The notes: a model not told the origin generated them from the sequence alone. Shown: positions 7,074 through 13,514, counted from the first letter of the stretch. The stretch: 18,110 nt of DNA from TMED14 sp964475135 (GCA_964475135.1 CAYYWL010000032.1:1-18110); one strand, 5' to 3'. Numbers and translations: made by a program.

Positions 7074-8426
7074 ATGGCAAAGCACGCCGCAGTAGTTGGT
7101 TCCGGACTTGTCGGAAGCCTCTGGTCCACCTTTCTCGCCCAGCGCGGGTACCACGTCGATGTGTTTGAACGCCGCTCTGACTCACGCTTGGCGGGATACA
7201 AAGGCGGACGCTCAATCAACCTCGCCCTCAGCGACCGCGGCTGGCGCGCCCTTGAGGCCGTGGGCGTGGCTGAGGCTGTGCGCCGCGAAGCGATTCCGAT
7301 GTACCGCCGCGTCATGCACGCCATCGACGGCACGATCACGACGCAGCCCTACGGCGAGAACGGTCAAGCCATTTGGTCGGTTTCGCGGGGCGGAATCAAC
7401 ATGGCCCTCATGACCGAGGCCGAGAAGCACGCCAACGTGCGCCTGCACTTTGAGCACGACACTGACCTCGACGACGCCACCGAAGGCCGCATTAAATGGA
7501 CCACGCCTGAAGGCAAAGGTTCGGGGTGCTTTGACGCCGTGTTTTCGACCGACGGAGCCAATTCCGGGATCCGTAAAGCCCTGCAAGCCGAGGGCGCCAT
7601 GGAATGGACCGAGCAGGTCATCGACCACGGGTACAAGGAGCTGCTGATTCCGGCCGGCCCCAACTCCACCTCGCTCATCGAGCGCGAAGCCCTGCACATC
7701 TGGCCGCGCGCCAGCTACATGCTGATCGGATTGCCCAACCCCGACGGAAGCTTCACGATGACCCTCTTCTTCCCGAACGAGGGCCCCGTGAGCTTCGCCG
7801 CGCTCGACACGCCTGAGGCCGCCGAGATCTTTTTTGCGGAATTTTTTGCCGACGCCCTCGCCCTGATGCCCGACTTCAAAGAGCAGTGGGCCCAAAATCC
7901 CGTGAGCAAGCTCAGCATCGTACGCAGCTGGCCCTGGTCCAAGGGCAAGGTGGTCCTATTTGGTGATGCGACGCACGCGATTGTTCCGTTTTACGGCCAA
8001 GGAATGAATTCCGGATTCGAAGACTGCTTTGAGCTGAACCGCATGATGGACGCCCTCGGCGAGGACCCCGCGACCCTTTTCCCCGCCTTTGAGGCCGAGC
8101 GCAAGCCCAACGCCGATGCCATCGCCGAGCTGGCCCTGCTAAACTTCATCGAAATGCGCGACCTGACCGGCCAGCCCGAGTTTTTGCTCCGCAAAAAGAT
8201 TGAGTCGAAGCTGCACGCCCAGCGGCCCGACCAATGGATTCCGCTCTACACGCAGGTGACCTTCAGCCACATTCCCTACTCGGTAGCCCTCGAGCGCGGA
8301 CGCCAAATGGACCGCGTGTTTGCCGAGGTGATGCAGTGGCCCGGAATCGCCGAAAACTGGGACCAGCCTGAGACTTTGGCGAAGATTTGGGAGGTCGCCG
8401 ACAGGCAACTAGTAACGCTTAACTAG
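7074..8426 (+). CDS. kmo: Kynurenine 3-monooxygenase (FAD-dependent)
   Basis: A flavoprotein aromatic hydroxylase that converts L-kynurenine to 3-hydroxykynurenine with NADPH and O2. The 450 residues match bacterial KMO length. Residues 6-15 (AVVGSGLVGS) form the dinucleotide-binding Rossmann motif. Next come KGGRSINLALSDRGW, RRVMHAIDG and the second FAD motif GDATHAIVPFYGQGMNSGFEDC (residues 297-318). The C-terminal hydrophobic membrane anchor of mitochondrial KMO is absent. It lies 2 nt after kynU, so the two are almost certainly co-transcribed; the pair carries out consecutive steps. The last residues (QLVTLN) and the stop codon are encoded inside a degenerate heptamer repeat (8404-8445), suggesting the repeat altered the gene's end. 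Homology over the full length makes the call secure. Confidence 0.95.
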   Translation: MAKHAAVVGSGLVGSLWSTFLAQRGYHVDVFERRSDSRLAGYKGGRSINLALSDRGWRALEAVGVAEAVRREAIPMYRRVMHAIDGTITTQPYGENGQAIWSVSRGGINMALMTEAEKHANVRLHFEHDTDLDDATEGRIKWTTPEGKGSGCFDAVFSTDGANSGIRKALQAEGAMEWTEQVIDHGYKELLIPAGPNSTSLIEREALHIWPRASYMLIGLPNPDGSFTMTLFFPNEGPVSFAALDTPEAAEIFFAEFFADALALMPDFKEQWAQNPVSKLSIVRSWPWSKGKVVLFGDATHAIVPFYGQGMNSGFEDCFELNRMMDALGEDPATLFPAFEAERKPNADAIAELALLNFIEMRDLTGQPEFLLRKKIESKLHAQRPDQWIPLYTQVTFSHIPYSVALERGRQMDRVFAEVMQWPGIAENWDQPETLAKIWEVADRQLVTLN

Positions 8427-8445
8427 TAACTGGTTACTAGCTACT
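8404..8445. repeat. Degenerate heptamer array at the convergent kmo/mlaF junction
   Basis: Six consecutive 7-base units in strict phase: ggcaact, agtaacg, cttaact / agtaact, ggttact, agctact; consensus AGTAACT. The array covers the last codons and stop of kmo and runs into the end of mlaF. Because AGTAACT and its reverse complement AGTTACT differ only at the centre base, adjacent units pair: CTAGTAAC (8423-8430) and GTTACTAG (8433-8440) make an 8-bp inverted repeat. It may act as a transcript-end structure for both convergent operons. Related units occur at 12722-12742 and 18065-18110. Confidence 0.65.
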
Positions 8446-9199
8446 TAAGCGCCGCCCGCACCCGCTTGAACAGCGCGCTGCGAAACACGTAGTCCACAAC
8501 TTCCTGGTCGGTGGACTGAAGGATGTCGGGACCTGCGCCTTCCCAGACCTTGTAGCCGTGGCGCATGAGCACCACATGGTCGCCGATTTCTAGCACGGAG
8601 TTCATGTCGTGGGTGTTCACCACCGTGGTCATTCCGAATTCGTGGGTGATTTCTTGAATCAGCTGGTCGATAACGACCGACGTTTCAGGGTCGAGGCCTG
8701 AATTGGGCTCGTCACAAAACAAATACTTGGGGTTGAGGACGATGGCACGAGCAATGGCTACGCGCTTTTGCATTCCACCTGAGAGTTCCGCGGGGTTTTT
8801 GGCGAGGGCCGACTGCGGAATCCGCACGCGATCCAGGCAAAATGCGACCCGCTGGTCTTTTTCGGCCGGAGACATCGCCGAAAAAAAGTCTAGCGGAAGA
8901 CGCACGTTATCCTCTACACTCAAGCTAGTAAACAGGGCGGATGCCTGAAACACCATACCCATCTCTTGGCGCAGGACCTTGCGGTCGCGCTCTTTCATGG
9001 CGGTCCAGTCGCGTCCGTCAAGCAGAACCTGACCTGCGTCGGGCTGAATAAGGCCCACGATGGACTTAAGCATGACCGTTTTACCGGAACCGCTCGAACC
9101 AATAATAAGGTTGCACTGACCCGGCTTAAGGTCCATATCAATACCCTTGAGGACCTCTTGGTCGCCAAAGGCTTTTTTGATTCCGCGCACCTCGATCAC
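8441..9199 (-). CDS. mlaF: ABC transporter ATPase, MlaF type (MCE lipid-transport system)
   Basis: The 252-residue cytoplasmic ATPase of an MCE-type phospholipid transporter. Walker A is GSSGSGKT (residues about 34-41), the Q-loop is MVFQASALF, the signature is LSGGMQKR, Walker B is YLFCDEPNSGLDP, and the switch histidine is in VVNTHDM. LSGGMQKRVAIARAI and the DEPNSGLDP context are typical of MlaF (YrbF) rather than other ABC families. The start is a GTG, 3 nt after the mlaE stop, so the pair is co-transcribed and probably translationally linked. The MCE substrate-binding protein (MlaD) that usually accompanies it is not adjacent. It ends head-on against kmo across the heptamer array. Confidence 0.9.
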   Translation of the reverse strand: MIEVRGIKKAFGDQEVLKGIDMDLKPGQCNLIIGSSGSGKTVMLKSIVGLIQPDAGQVLLDGRDWTAMKERDRKVLRQEMGMVFQASALFTSLSVEDNVRLPLDFFSAMSPAEKDQRVAFCLDRVRIPQSALAKNPAELSGGMQKRVAIARAIVLNPKYLFCDEPNSGLDPETSVVIDQLIQEITHEFGMTTVVNTHDMNSVLEIGDHVVLMRHGYKVWEGAGPDILQSTDQEVVDYVFRSALFKRVRAALK

Positions 9200-9202
9200 C
9201 GC

Positions 9203-9949
9203 CTACTGAAGCATGACATCCGTGAGGATGTAGTTAAACAAGATTATGCTGAACGACATGGCGACCACCGCCTTGGTGCTGGCTTTACCGACTTCGACGG
9301 CTCCGCCTTTGACGTGGTAGCCGTACCAGGCCGAAACTGAACTAATGATGAAGGCAAACACGACCGTTTTGGTCAGCGAATACACCACGTAGTAGGGCTG
9401 AAATTCGTCAAAGTAGCCCATCAAAAAGTTGTCGGGATTGACCAAGTGCAGCCAGTCGCCGGCGAGGTAACCGCCCAGCAGTCCCATAAAGATGCTGAAG
9501 ATGACCAGAATCGGAAAGAAGAGTAGACTGGCGCCAATTTTAGGCAAAACCAGGTAGCTGGCGGGGTTGATGCCCATGACCTGCAGGGCGTCCATTTGTT
9601 CGGTGACCCGCATGGTTCCGAGTGATGAAGAGATGTTGGAACCCACCTTACCTGCAAGAATAAGCGACACGATGGTGGGAGCGAATTCGAGCAAGATGCC
9701 CTCGCGCACCGCGATGCCGATGTACATGTCCGGAATGAAGGGGTCGTCGAGGTTGATCGCCGTCTGTATGGTGAGGACTGCGCCCATGAACAGCGAAATG
9801 AAGACCACCAGCGGAATGCTGCTCATGCCGAGTAAGTCAACTTCCCTAAAAAACGATTTGAAGTACTCGCGCCACGATTCGGGGCGGCGCAGTACGGCTC
9901 CGAGAAAGAGGAAGTAGGACCCAAGTCCGCGTAGAAATCCACTGAGCAT
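9203..9949 (-). CDS. mlaE: ABC transporter permease, MlaE family (MCE lipid-transport system)
   Basis: Inner-membrane permease of the MlaEF complex that moves phospholipids between inner and outer membranes. It has 248 residues with about five hydrophobic segments, including IPLVVFISLFMGAVLTIQTA, FAPTIVSLILAG, LLFFPILVIFSIFMGLLGGY and TVVFAFIISSVSAWYGYHVKGG. The family block MRVTEQMDALQVMGINPASYLVLPK is the hallmark EQ(I/M)DAL motif region. A longer start (TTG at 9958) is possible, but TTG overlaps a perfect -7 box (9956-9963), and the ATG at 9949 lies exactly where transcription should begin, so 9949 is chosen. It is followed by mlaF after 3 nt. Upstream it is divergent from the micro-lipoprotein gene by 29 bp. 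Confidence 0.92.
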   Translation of the reverse strand: MLSGFLRGLGSYFLFLGAVLRRPESWREYFKSFFREVDLLGMSSIPLVVFISLFMGAVLTIQTAINLDDPFIPDMYIGIAVREGILLEFAPTIVSLILAGKVGSNISSSLGTMRVTEQMDALQVMGINPASYLVLPKIGASLLFFPILVIFSIFMGLLGGYLAGDWLHLVNPDNFLMGYFDEFQPYYVVYSLTKTVVFAFIISSVSAWYGYHVKGGAVEVGKASTKAVVAMSFSIILFNYILTDVMLQ

Positions 9950-9955
9950 CGTGTT

Positions 9956-9974
9956 CAAAGGTACGCTACCTTAG
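9956..9974. promoter_or_regulatory. Back-to-back divergent -7 boxes between mlaE and the micro-lipoprotein gene
   Basis: CAAAGGTA-CGC-TACCTTAG is a near-perfect inverted repeat. Leftward, TACCTTTG (9963-9956) matches all six fixed bases of TAnnTTTG and is 6 nt from the mlaE ATG. Rightward, TACCTTAG (9967-9974) matches five of six and is 4 nt from the ATG at 9979. Both predict leaderless transcripts. Each promoter's -33 region would lie inside the other gene, so two polymerases could not occupy both at once. No clear -33 TTG is visible on either side. Confidence 0.5.
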
Positions 9975-9978
9975 GGGC

Positions 9979-10083
9979 ATGAAGCGACGAATTTGGATCT
10001 TGATGCTCGTGCTGTTCGGCGCCACGGCCGTGGTGTCGTGCGGCGCGGGCCGCGACTGCGACTGCCCGAGCTTTCGCAACTAA
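9979..10083 (+). CDS. Micro-lipoprotein, 34-residue precursor
   Basis: A short but well-formed gene: MKRRIWILMLVLFGATAVVS, then CGAGRDCDCPSFRN and TAA. It has a positively charged N-terminus (KRR), a hydrophobic core and a lipobox (V18-V19-S20-C21), so it should be processed by signal peptidase II to a lipid-anchored peptide of only 14 residues with three cysteines (C21, C27, C29). A promoter-like box stands 4 nt before the ATG. I have a vague memory of similar tiny cysteine-containing lipoproteins in Bacteroidota but cannot name a family. Its stop overlaps the stop of the convergent membrane-protein gene. Function is unknown; a metal- or disulfide-related role would be a guess. The signal-lipobox architecture is what makes it credible at this size. 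Confidence 0.6.
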   Translation: MKRRIWILMLVLFGATAVVSCGAGRDCDCPSFRN

Positions 10084-10397
10084 TCGAGGGTGAATCCCCA
10101 AGCTGCTGTGGCGTAACTGCCCAACAGTAGAAGTGGAATCGCCAACTGCCCCGCGGCGACCGCGACCAGCCGTCCTGCGCGAGGCCACTTGGATTCTGAT
10201 TTTTCGGCCACGATCAGTGACACGCCCGTTTGGGCCAGTACCATCCAAAGCAGCGGAGCAAGGCTGCGCGGCTCGTAGTCGGTGAGCCAATGGGTTCCGT
10301 GTTCGTAGAGGGTGACCCACGTAGCCGTCAGCACGGCATGTATGGGCAGATGTACAAGCCCGCGTCGGGCCCAAGCTTGATTAAGAAGGTGGCTCAT
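10080..10397 (-). CDS. Small integral membrane protein, uncharacterised
   Basis: 105 residues with three hydrophobic segments: about 13-32 (GLVHLPIHAVLTATWVTLY), 45-65 (SLAPLLWMVLAQTGVSLIVA) and 76-102 (RLVAVAAGQLAIPLLLLGSY and following). Short charged loops (EHGTHWLTDYEPR; EKSESKWPR) separate them, consistent with a three-helix inner-membrane protein. I do not recognise the family and see no catalytic motif. The stop TAG (10082-10080) overlaps the stop TAA of the convergent micro-lipoprotein gene, a tail-to-tail 3-base overlap. It is divergent from the sprT-like gene with 48 bp between the starts. A TACC element lies near the start but is a poor promoter match. The coding strand is preferred because the opposite-strand frames here lack coherent protein features. 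Confidence 0.65.
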   Translation of the reverse strand: MSHLLNQAWARRGLVHLPIHAVLTATWVTLYEHGTHWLTDYEPRSLAPLLWMVLAQTGVSLIVAEKSESKWPRAGRLVAVAAGQLAIPLLLLGSYATAAWGFTLD

Positions 10398-10432
10398 TTG
10401 TGTTCAGGTAGCGGTGGGCAAGTTAGTTCACG

Positions 10433-10440
10433 TAGTTTTA
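10433..10440 (+). promoter_or_regulatory. Candidate -7 box for the sprT-purK-purE operon
   Basis: TAGTTTTA matches five of six fixed positions of TAnnTTTG and is 5 nt before the GTG at 10446, again predicting a leaderless start. It supports the choice of GTG 10446 over upstream in-frame ATGs, which would run through the divergent membrane-protein gene. Confidence 0.4.
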
Positions 10441-10445
10441 CGGCC

Positions 10446-11057
10446 GTGGACGCACTTGACCGAAACTGGCGGCGCCTTTCGGGGCGGATTCCGGCAGCCG
10501 CCGAGGCCGGCGCCGCGCGCATTGTTCGGGCGTTTCGCGGCGAAATTGTACTGACCCCTCCCCGCGCCAGCAAATGGGGTTCGTACCGATGGAGGTCTGA
10601 CCTCGGAGCCAAAATTTTTCTAAACCGCGACCTGCAGCCAGAGGCGATGCTCATCACCCTGCTTCACGAGCTGGCGCACGCCCAAGTGCGGGCATGGGAC
10701 GGTTTGGGTTGCGCGCCCCACGGGGCGGAATGGCAGAAGCGCTACCGGGAACTACTCGCGCCGTTCATCACGTTGCCCGACGTATTCAGTCCGGCGGTCA
10801 CCCGGGCCCTACAGCGCCAACTCCACAAACCCAAAGCTTCGTGCGGAGCCGCGCCCGACCTACTCCGCGCCCTCCGGGTGGACTCTGACCAACTGCGCGT
10901 GGAACATCTTCCTGAAGGGGCCTGGTTTCGACTCGACAATGGAATGGAATTTCGCAAAGGACCCAAGCGCCGCACGCGCTTCGCCTGCATCGAGAAAAAA
11001 ACAGGCCGTACCTTTGCCGTGCACCCGCTCGCTGAAGCAGTGCGCACCGACGAATGA
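10446..11057 (+). CDS. SprT-like zinc-metalloprotease-fold protein
   Basis: 203 residues with the SprT-like zincin signature: HELAH (H74, E75, H78) and a downstream third ligand, H92, in CAPHGAEWQ. SprT/Spartan-fold proteins are metalloprotease-like; the bacterial role is poorly defined. The second half (HKPKASCG..., PEGAWFRLDNGMEFRKGPKRRTRFACIEKKTGRTF) matches the flavobacterial SprT-like proteins I know, often annotated as a transcription elongation protein. Only one cysteine remains in that tail, so the C-terminal zinc ribbon seen in some SprT proteins is absent. The GTG start is chosen because upstream ATGs overlap the divergent gene and homologues begin near here. It overlaps purK by an ATGA, so it belongs to the purine operon by coupling, without an obvious functional link. 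Confidence 0.85.
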   Translation: MDALDRNWRRLSGRIPAAAEAGAARIVRAFRGEIVLTPPRASKWGSYRWRSDLGAKIFLNRDLQPEAMLITLLHELAHAQVRAWDGLGCAPHGAEWQKRYRELLAPFITLPDVFSPAVTRALQRQLHKPKASCGAAPDLLRALRVDSDQLRVEHLPEGAWFRLDNGMEFRKGPKRRTRFACIEKKTGRTFAVHPLAEAVRTDE

Positions 11058-12229
11058 GTTCAGCCCTCGCCAACCCCAACTTTGAAATTGCCCTGCTGGG
11101 CGGCGGTCAGCTCGGCAAAATGTTCCTCGCCGAAGCCCTACGCATGGACGTGGGCGTGCGCGCCCTCGACCCCGATGCCGAAGCGCCCTGCCGCTGGGGG
11201 GTGCGCCGATTCGAGGTCGGAGACTTCAAAGACTACCAGACCGTTCTGGACTTTGCCCGCGGCGCCCAGTCGGCCGTCATCGAAATCGAAACGGTCAACG
11301 TCGACGCCCTTGCCCAGCTCGAATCAGAGGGTGTGACGTGCTTTCCGCCTTCGTCGGCGCTGCGCATCATCCAAAACAAGGGCGCACAAAAAGACTTTTG
11401 GGCCACACACGGCATCCCTACCTCAGACTTTGAACGCTTTGAAAGCGCAGCTGCGCTCAAGACCGCCGTCGCCGAGGGCCGCTGGACGCTACCCTTTGTG
11501 TGGAAGGTCGCCCAAGGCGGATACGATGGATTCGGCGTTAGCGTTCTGCGCCGCCCCGAAGACCTCGAAGCGCTGCCCGACCAGCCTTGCGTCGCAGAGG
11601 CCCTCGTCGAAATCGCCGAAGAAATTGGCGTAATCGTCGCTCGGCACCCTGACGGCAGTACGGCGGTGTTTCCGCCCGTGGCCATGGAGTTTCACCCGGT
11701 CGCCAACCAAGTTGAATTTGTGGTCTGCCCCGCCCCGCTGCCTGCCGAGGCGTTGGCAGAGGCTGAACAGCTCGCGCTTCGCGTGGCTACTTCACTCGGA
11801 ATCTATGGTCTGCTCGCCGTCGAACTCTTCTACACCCGCGGCGGAACGTGGCTCGTGAACGAGGTGGCTCCCCGCCCCCACAATTCGGGCCACCTGAGCA
11901 TTGAAGGCTGCGAGACCTCGCAGTTCGAGCAGTTGCTTCGCTGCGCTGCCGGACTTCCGCTCGGTTCAACGGCGCTTCGCCAGCCCACGGTTATGGCCAA
12001 TGTAGTCGGATCCGAAGGCCACCGCGGCCCCGTCGCCTACGAGGGACTGGACCGCGCATTGGCGGTTCCGGGCGCCCACCTGCACTTGTACGGAAAAACA
12101 CAAACCCGCCCCTTTCGCAAACTCGGCCACTGGACGGCCGTCGGCCAGAGTGTCGACGAAGCGCGCAGCCGCGCAGCAGCCGCCCGCGACGCCCTAACTG
12201 CCGTGTCGGCGCAACCCCAAAAGCTATGA
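11054..12229 (+). CDS. purK: N5-carboxyaminoimidazole ribonucleotide synthase (PurK)
   Basis: An ATP-grasp enzyme of de novo purine synthesis: it joins bicarbonate to aminoimidazole ribonucleotide (AIR) at the expense of ATP, giving N5-CAIR. 391 residues, normal length. The N-terminal nucleotide-binding loop is ALLGGGQLGKMF (residues 13-24). DFKDYQTVLDFA, IEIETVNVDAL, FPPSSALRIIQNKGAQKDF, the ATP-binding WKVAQGGYDGFGV, and VNEVAPRPHNSGHLSIEGCETSQFEQ (family block near residue 270) follow in the expected order. The ATG overlaps the TGA of the sprT-like gene (ATGA at 11054-11057), and its own TGA overlaps the purE ATG, so three genes are translationally coupled. Its product is the direct substrate of PurE. 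Confidence 0.96.
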   Translation: MSSALANPNFEIALLGGGQLGKMFLAEALRMDVGVRALDPDAEAPCRWGVRRFEVGDFKDYQTVLDFARGAQSAVIEIETVNVDALAQLESEGVTCFPPSSALRIIQNKGAQKDFWATHGIPTSDFERFESAAALKTAVAEGRWTLPFVWKVAQGGYDGFGVSVLRRPEDLEALPDQPCVAEALVEIAEEIGVIVARHPDGSTAVFPPVAMEFHPVANQVEFVVCPAPLPAEALAEAEQLALRVATSLGIYGLLAVELFYTRGGTWLVNEVAPRPHNSGHLSIEGCETSQFEQLLRCAAGLPLGSTALRQPTVMANVVGSEGHRGPVAYEGLDRALAVPGAHLHLYGKTQTRPFRKLGHWTAVGQSVDEARSRAAAARDALTAVSAQPQKL

Positions 12230-12726
12230 GCACGAACACCCCACAAGTAGGAATCATCATGGGAAGCCAGAGCGACCTCCCCGTCATGCAAGGCGCCGCT
12301 GATTTGCTCAAGGAGCTCGGAATCAGCTACGAAATCACGGTCGTTTCGGCCCACCGCACCCCCGTACGCATGCTCGAATACGCCCAGCAGGCTGCCGACC
12401 GCGGAATCCAGGTCATCATCGCCGGAGCCGGTGGAGCCGCCCACCTTCCCGGCATGGTCGCCAGCGCCACGCCGCTTCCCGTCATCGGAGTTCCGGTGAA
12501 AAGCAGCAATTCGATTGACGGTTGGGATTCCGTGCTGAGCATCCTTCAAATGCCCAAGGGCGTACCCGTAGCCACCGTGGCCCTCAACGGCGGAGCCAAT
12601 GCCGGCATCCTCGCCGCCCAAATCCTCGGAGCCTCGGACCTCGCGGTCCGCGCACGGATTTCTGCCTACAAAGAGTCCCTGCGCCTTGCGGTCGAGGACA
12701 TGGCGAAGTCGGTTGAAAACCAGTAG
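12226..12726 (+). CDS. purE: N5-carboxyaminoimidazole ribonucleotide mutase (PurE, class I)
   Basis: Converts N5-CAIR, made by PurK, to 4-carboxy-AIR in purine synthesis; class I PurE is a cytoplasmic octamer. 166 residues, the usual size. Motifs: IIMGSQSDLPVM (residues 10-21), VVSAHRTP with the catalytic histidine H43, GAGGAAHLPGMVA, and the end block QMPKGVPVATVALNGGANAGILA. The presence of purK immediately upstream with an ATGA overlap fits the class I (PurK-dependent) pathway. The stop codon (TAG at 12724-12726) lies inside the heptamer repeat at 12722-12742. The gene is convergent with the response regulator gene that ends at 12759. Confidence 0.96.
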   Translation: MSTNTPQVGIIMGSQSDLPVMQGAADLLKELGISYEITVVSAHRTPVRMLEYAQQAADRGIQVIIAGAGGAAHLPGMVASATPLPVIGVPVKSSNSIDGWDSVLSILQMPKGVPVATVALNGGANAGILAAQILGASDLAVRARISAYKESLRLAVEDMAKSVENQ

Positions 12727-12742
12727 CTAGCAACTAGTTAAC
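12722..12742. repeat. Short heptamer repeat at the convergent purE / response-regulator junction
   Basis: Three phased 7-base units (agtagct, agcaact, agttaac) related to those at 8404-8445, again starting at the stop codon of the rightward gene. It contains the perfect palindrome AACTAGTT (12732-12739). Three units alone would be weak; the similarity to the two other arrays at equivalent gene ends supports it. Confidence 0.5.
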
Positions 12743-12753
12743 AGTTTTACGCC

Positions 12754-12771
12754 GAAAGCTATAAAGCTTTC
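12754..12771. terminator. Weak hairpin at the 3' end of the response regulator gene
   Basis: GAAAGCT (12754-12760) and AGCTTTC (12765-12771) make a 7-bp stem with a 4-nt loop, overlapping the last codons and stop of the regulator gene. There is no good T-run on either side, so it is at best a weak terminator for the convergent operons. Confidence 0.3.
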
Positions 12772-13499
12772 AACCGCGCCATCACCACATCTTTTTTGCG
12801 GTTCGCCACGGGGACGTTTGAATCGTCTTCGAGGATAAGGTATCCGCCGTCGCTGGGCACGTAGCGCTTGACCACGTCCATATTGACGAGGTGGGATTTG
12901 TGTACGCGCTCAAAGTCGTAGGGCGACAGAATCGACTCGTAGTCCTTGAGGGTGCGCGATGCGAGGAGCTTTTTGCCTCCGCGCATGAAAAACTGCGTGT
13001 AGTTCGAGGTGGACTCGCAGCGAAGGATTTCGGTAATCCGCACAATGTGCATGCCCTCGGTGCTTGAAATGACGAGCTTTTTGTCGCCGCGGTCGCGCAG
13101 GTTGTCGACGAGGGCTCCGAGCTGGGCCGACGGCAGGGCCGCAGTGGCTTTTTTGACGGCGCGCGCAAGCTCTTCGGGGTCAATGGGCTTGAGCAGGTAG
13201 TCGATGGCGCTGGCTTTGAAGGCGCGCAGCGCGTAGCTGTCGTGGGCGGTGACGACGATGACGGCTCCGGACCACTCTGGATCGTCGGTTGAAAGGCGCT
13301 CAAGGAGGTCAAAACCGAGTTCTCCGGTGAGGTGAACGTCGAGAAAGAGCAGGTCGGGCTTGTGGCCGAGCAGCAACTCCCAGGCCTCGTCGACCGTAGA
13401 CGCCTCAAGCACTTCGCGCACTTGGGGGCAAAACAAATCCAGTTTGCCGCGCAGCGCCTTGCGGCTGGGGGCTTCGTCGTCGAGTAAAAGGGCCTTCAT
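12759..13499 (-). CDS. LytTR-family response regulator
   Basis: 246 residues, two domains. Residues 1-125 are a receiver: acidic pair D7-D8, phospho-acceptor D54 in LLFLDVHL, the threonine in VIVVTAHDSYALRAF, and the lysine in DYLLKPID. Residues about 140-246 are a LytTR DNA-binding domain: EGMHIVRITEILRCESTSNYTQFF, KLLASRTLKDYESIL, FERVHKSHLVNMDVVKRY. It is the partner of the LytS-type kinase whose stop lies 15 nt upstream, and the two form one operon. A TTG three bases earlier (13502) could also start the protein; the ATG at 13499 is preferred because a -7-like box (13505-13512) is 5 nt ahead. Target genes are unknown; the divergent pair at 15953-18060 is the nearest candidate. Confidence 0.93.
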   Translation of the reverse strand: MKALLLDDEAPSRKALRGKLDLFCPQVREVLEASTVDEAWELLLGHKPDLLFLDVHLTGELGFDLLERLSTDDPEWSGAVIVVTAHDSYALRAFKASAIDYLLKPIDPEELARAVKKATAALPSAQLGALVDNLRDRGDKKLVISSTEGMHIVRITEILRCESTSNYTQFFMRGGKKLLASRTLKDYESILSPYDFERVHKSHLVNMDVVKRYVPSDGGYLILEDDSNVPVANRKKDVVMARLKAL

Positions 13500-13504
13500 C
13501 AATG

Positions 13505-13512
13505 CGAACTTA
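13505..13512 (-). promoter_or_regulatory. Candidate -7 box between kinase and response regulator
   Basis: Leftward TAAGTTCG matches five of six fixed positions of TAnnTTTG, 5 nt before the regulator ATG, in the 15-nt gap after the kinase stop. It could give a leaderless monocistronic regulator transcript besides read-through from the kinase gene. Confidence 0.3.
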
Positions 13513-13514
13513 AC

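Noticed and set aside
8423..8440. Classical rho-independent terminator between kmo and mlaF
   Set aside because: The inverted repeat is AT-rich and lacks a T-run on either strand; it is better explained as a by-product of the heptamer array, though it could still act as a weak terminator.
9950..9958. TTG start for mlaE at 9958
   Set aside because: The TTG is part of the perfect TACCTTTG -7 box, so it would be upstream of the predicted transcript start; the ATG at 9949 fits homologues.
10230..10445. N-terminal extension of the sprT-like gene to an upstream ATG
   Set aside because: The extra residues do not resemble SprT-like proteins, the region is occupied by the divergent membrane-protein gene, and the GTG at 10446 has a promoter-like box 5 nt ahead.
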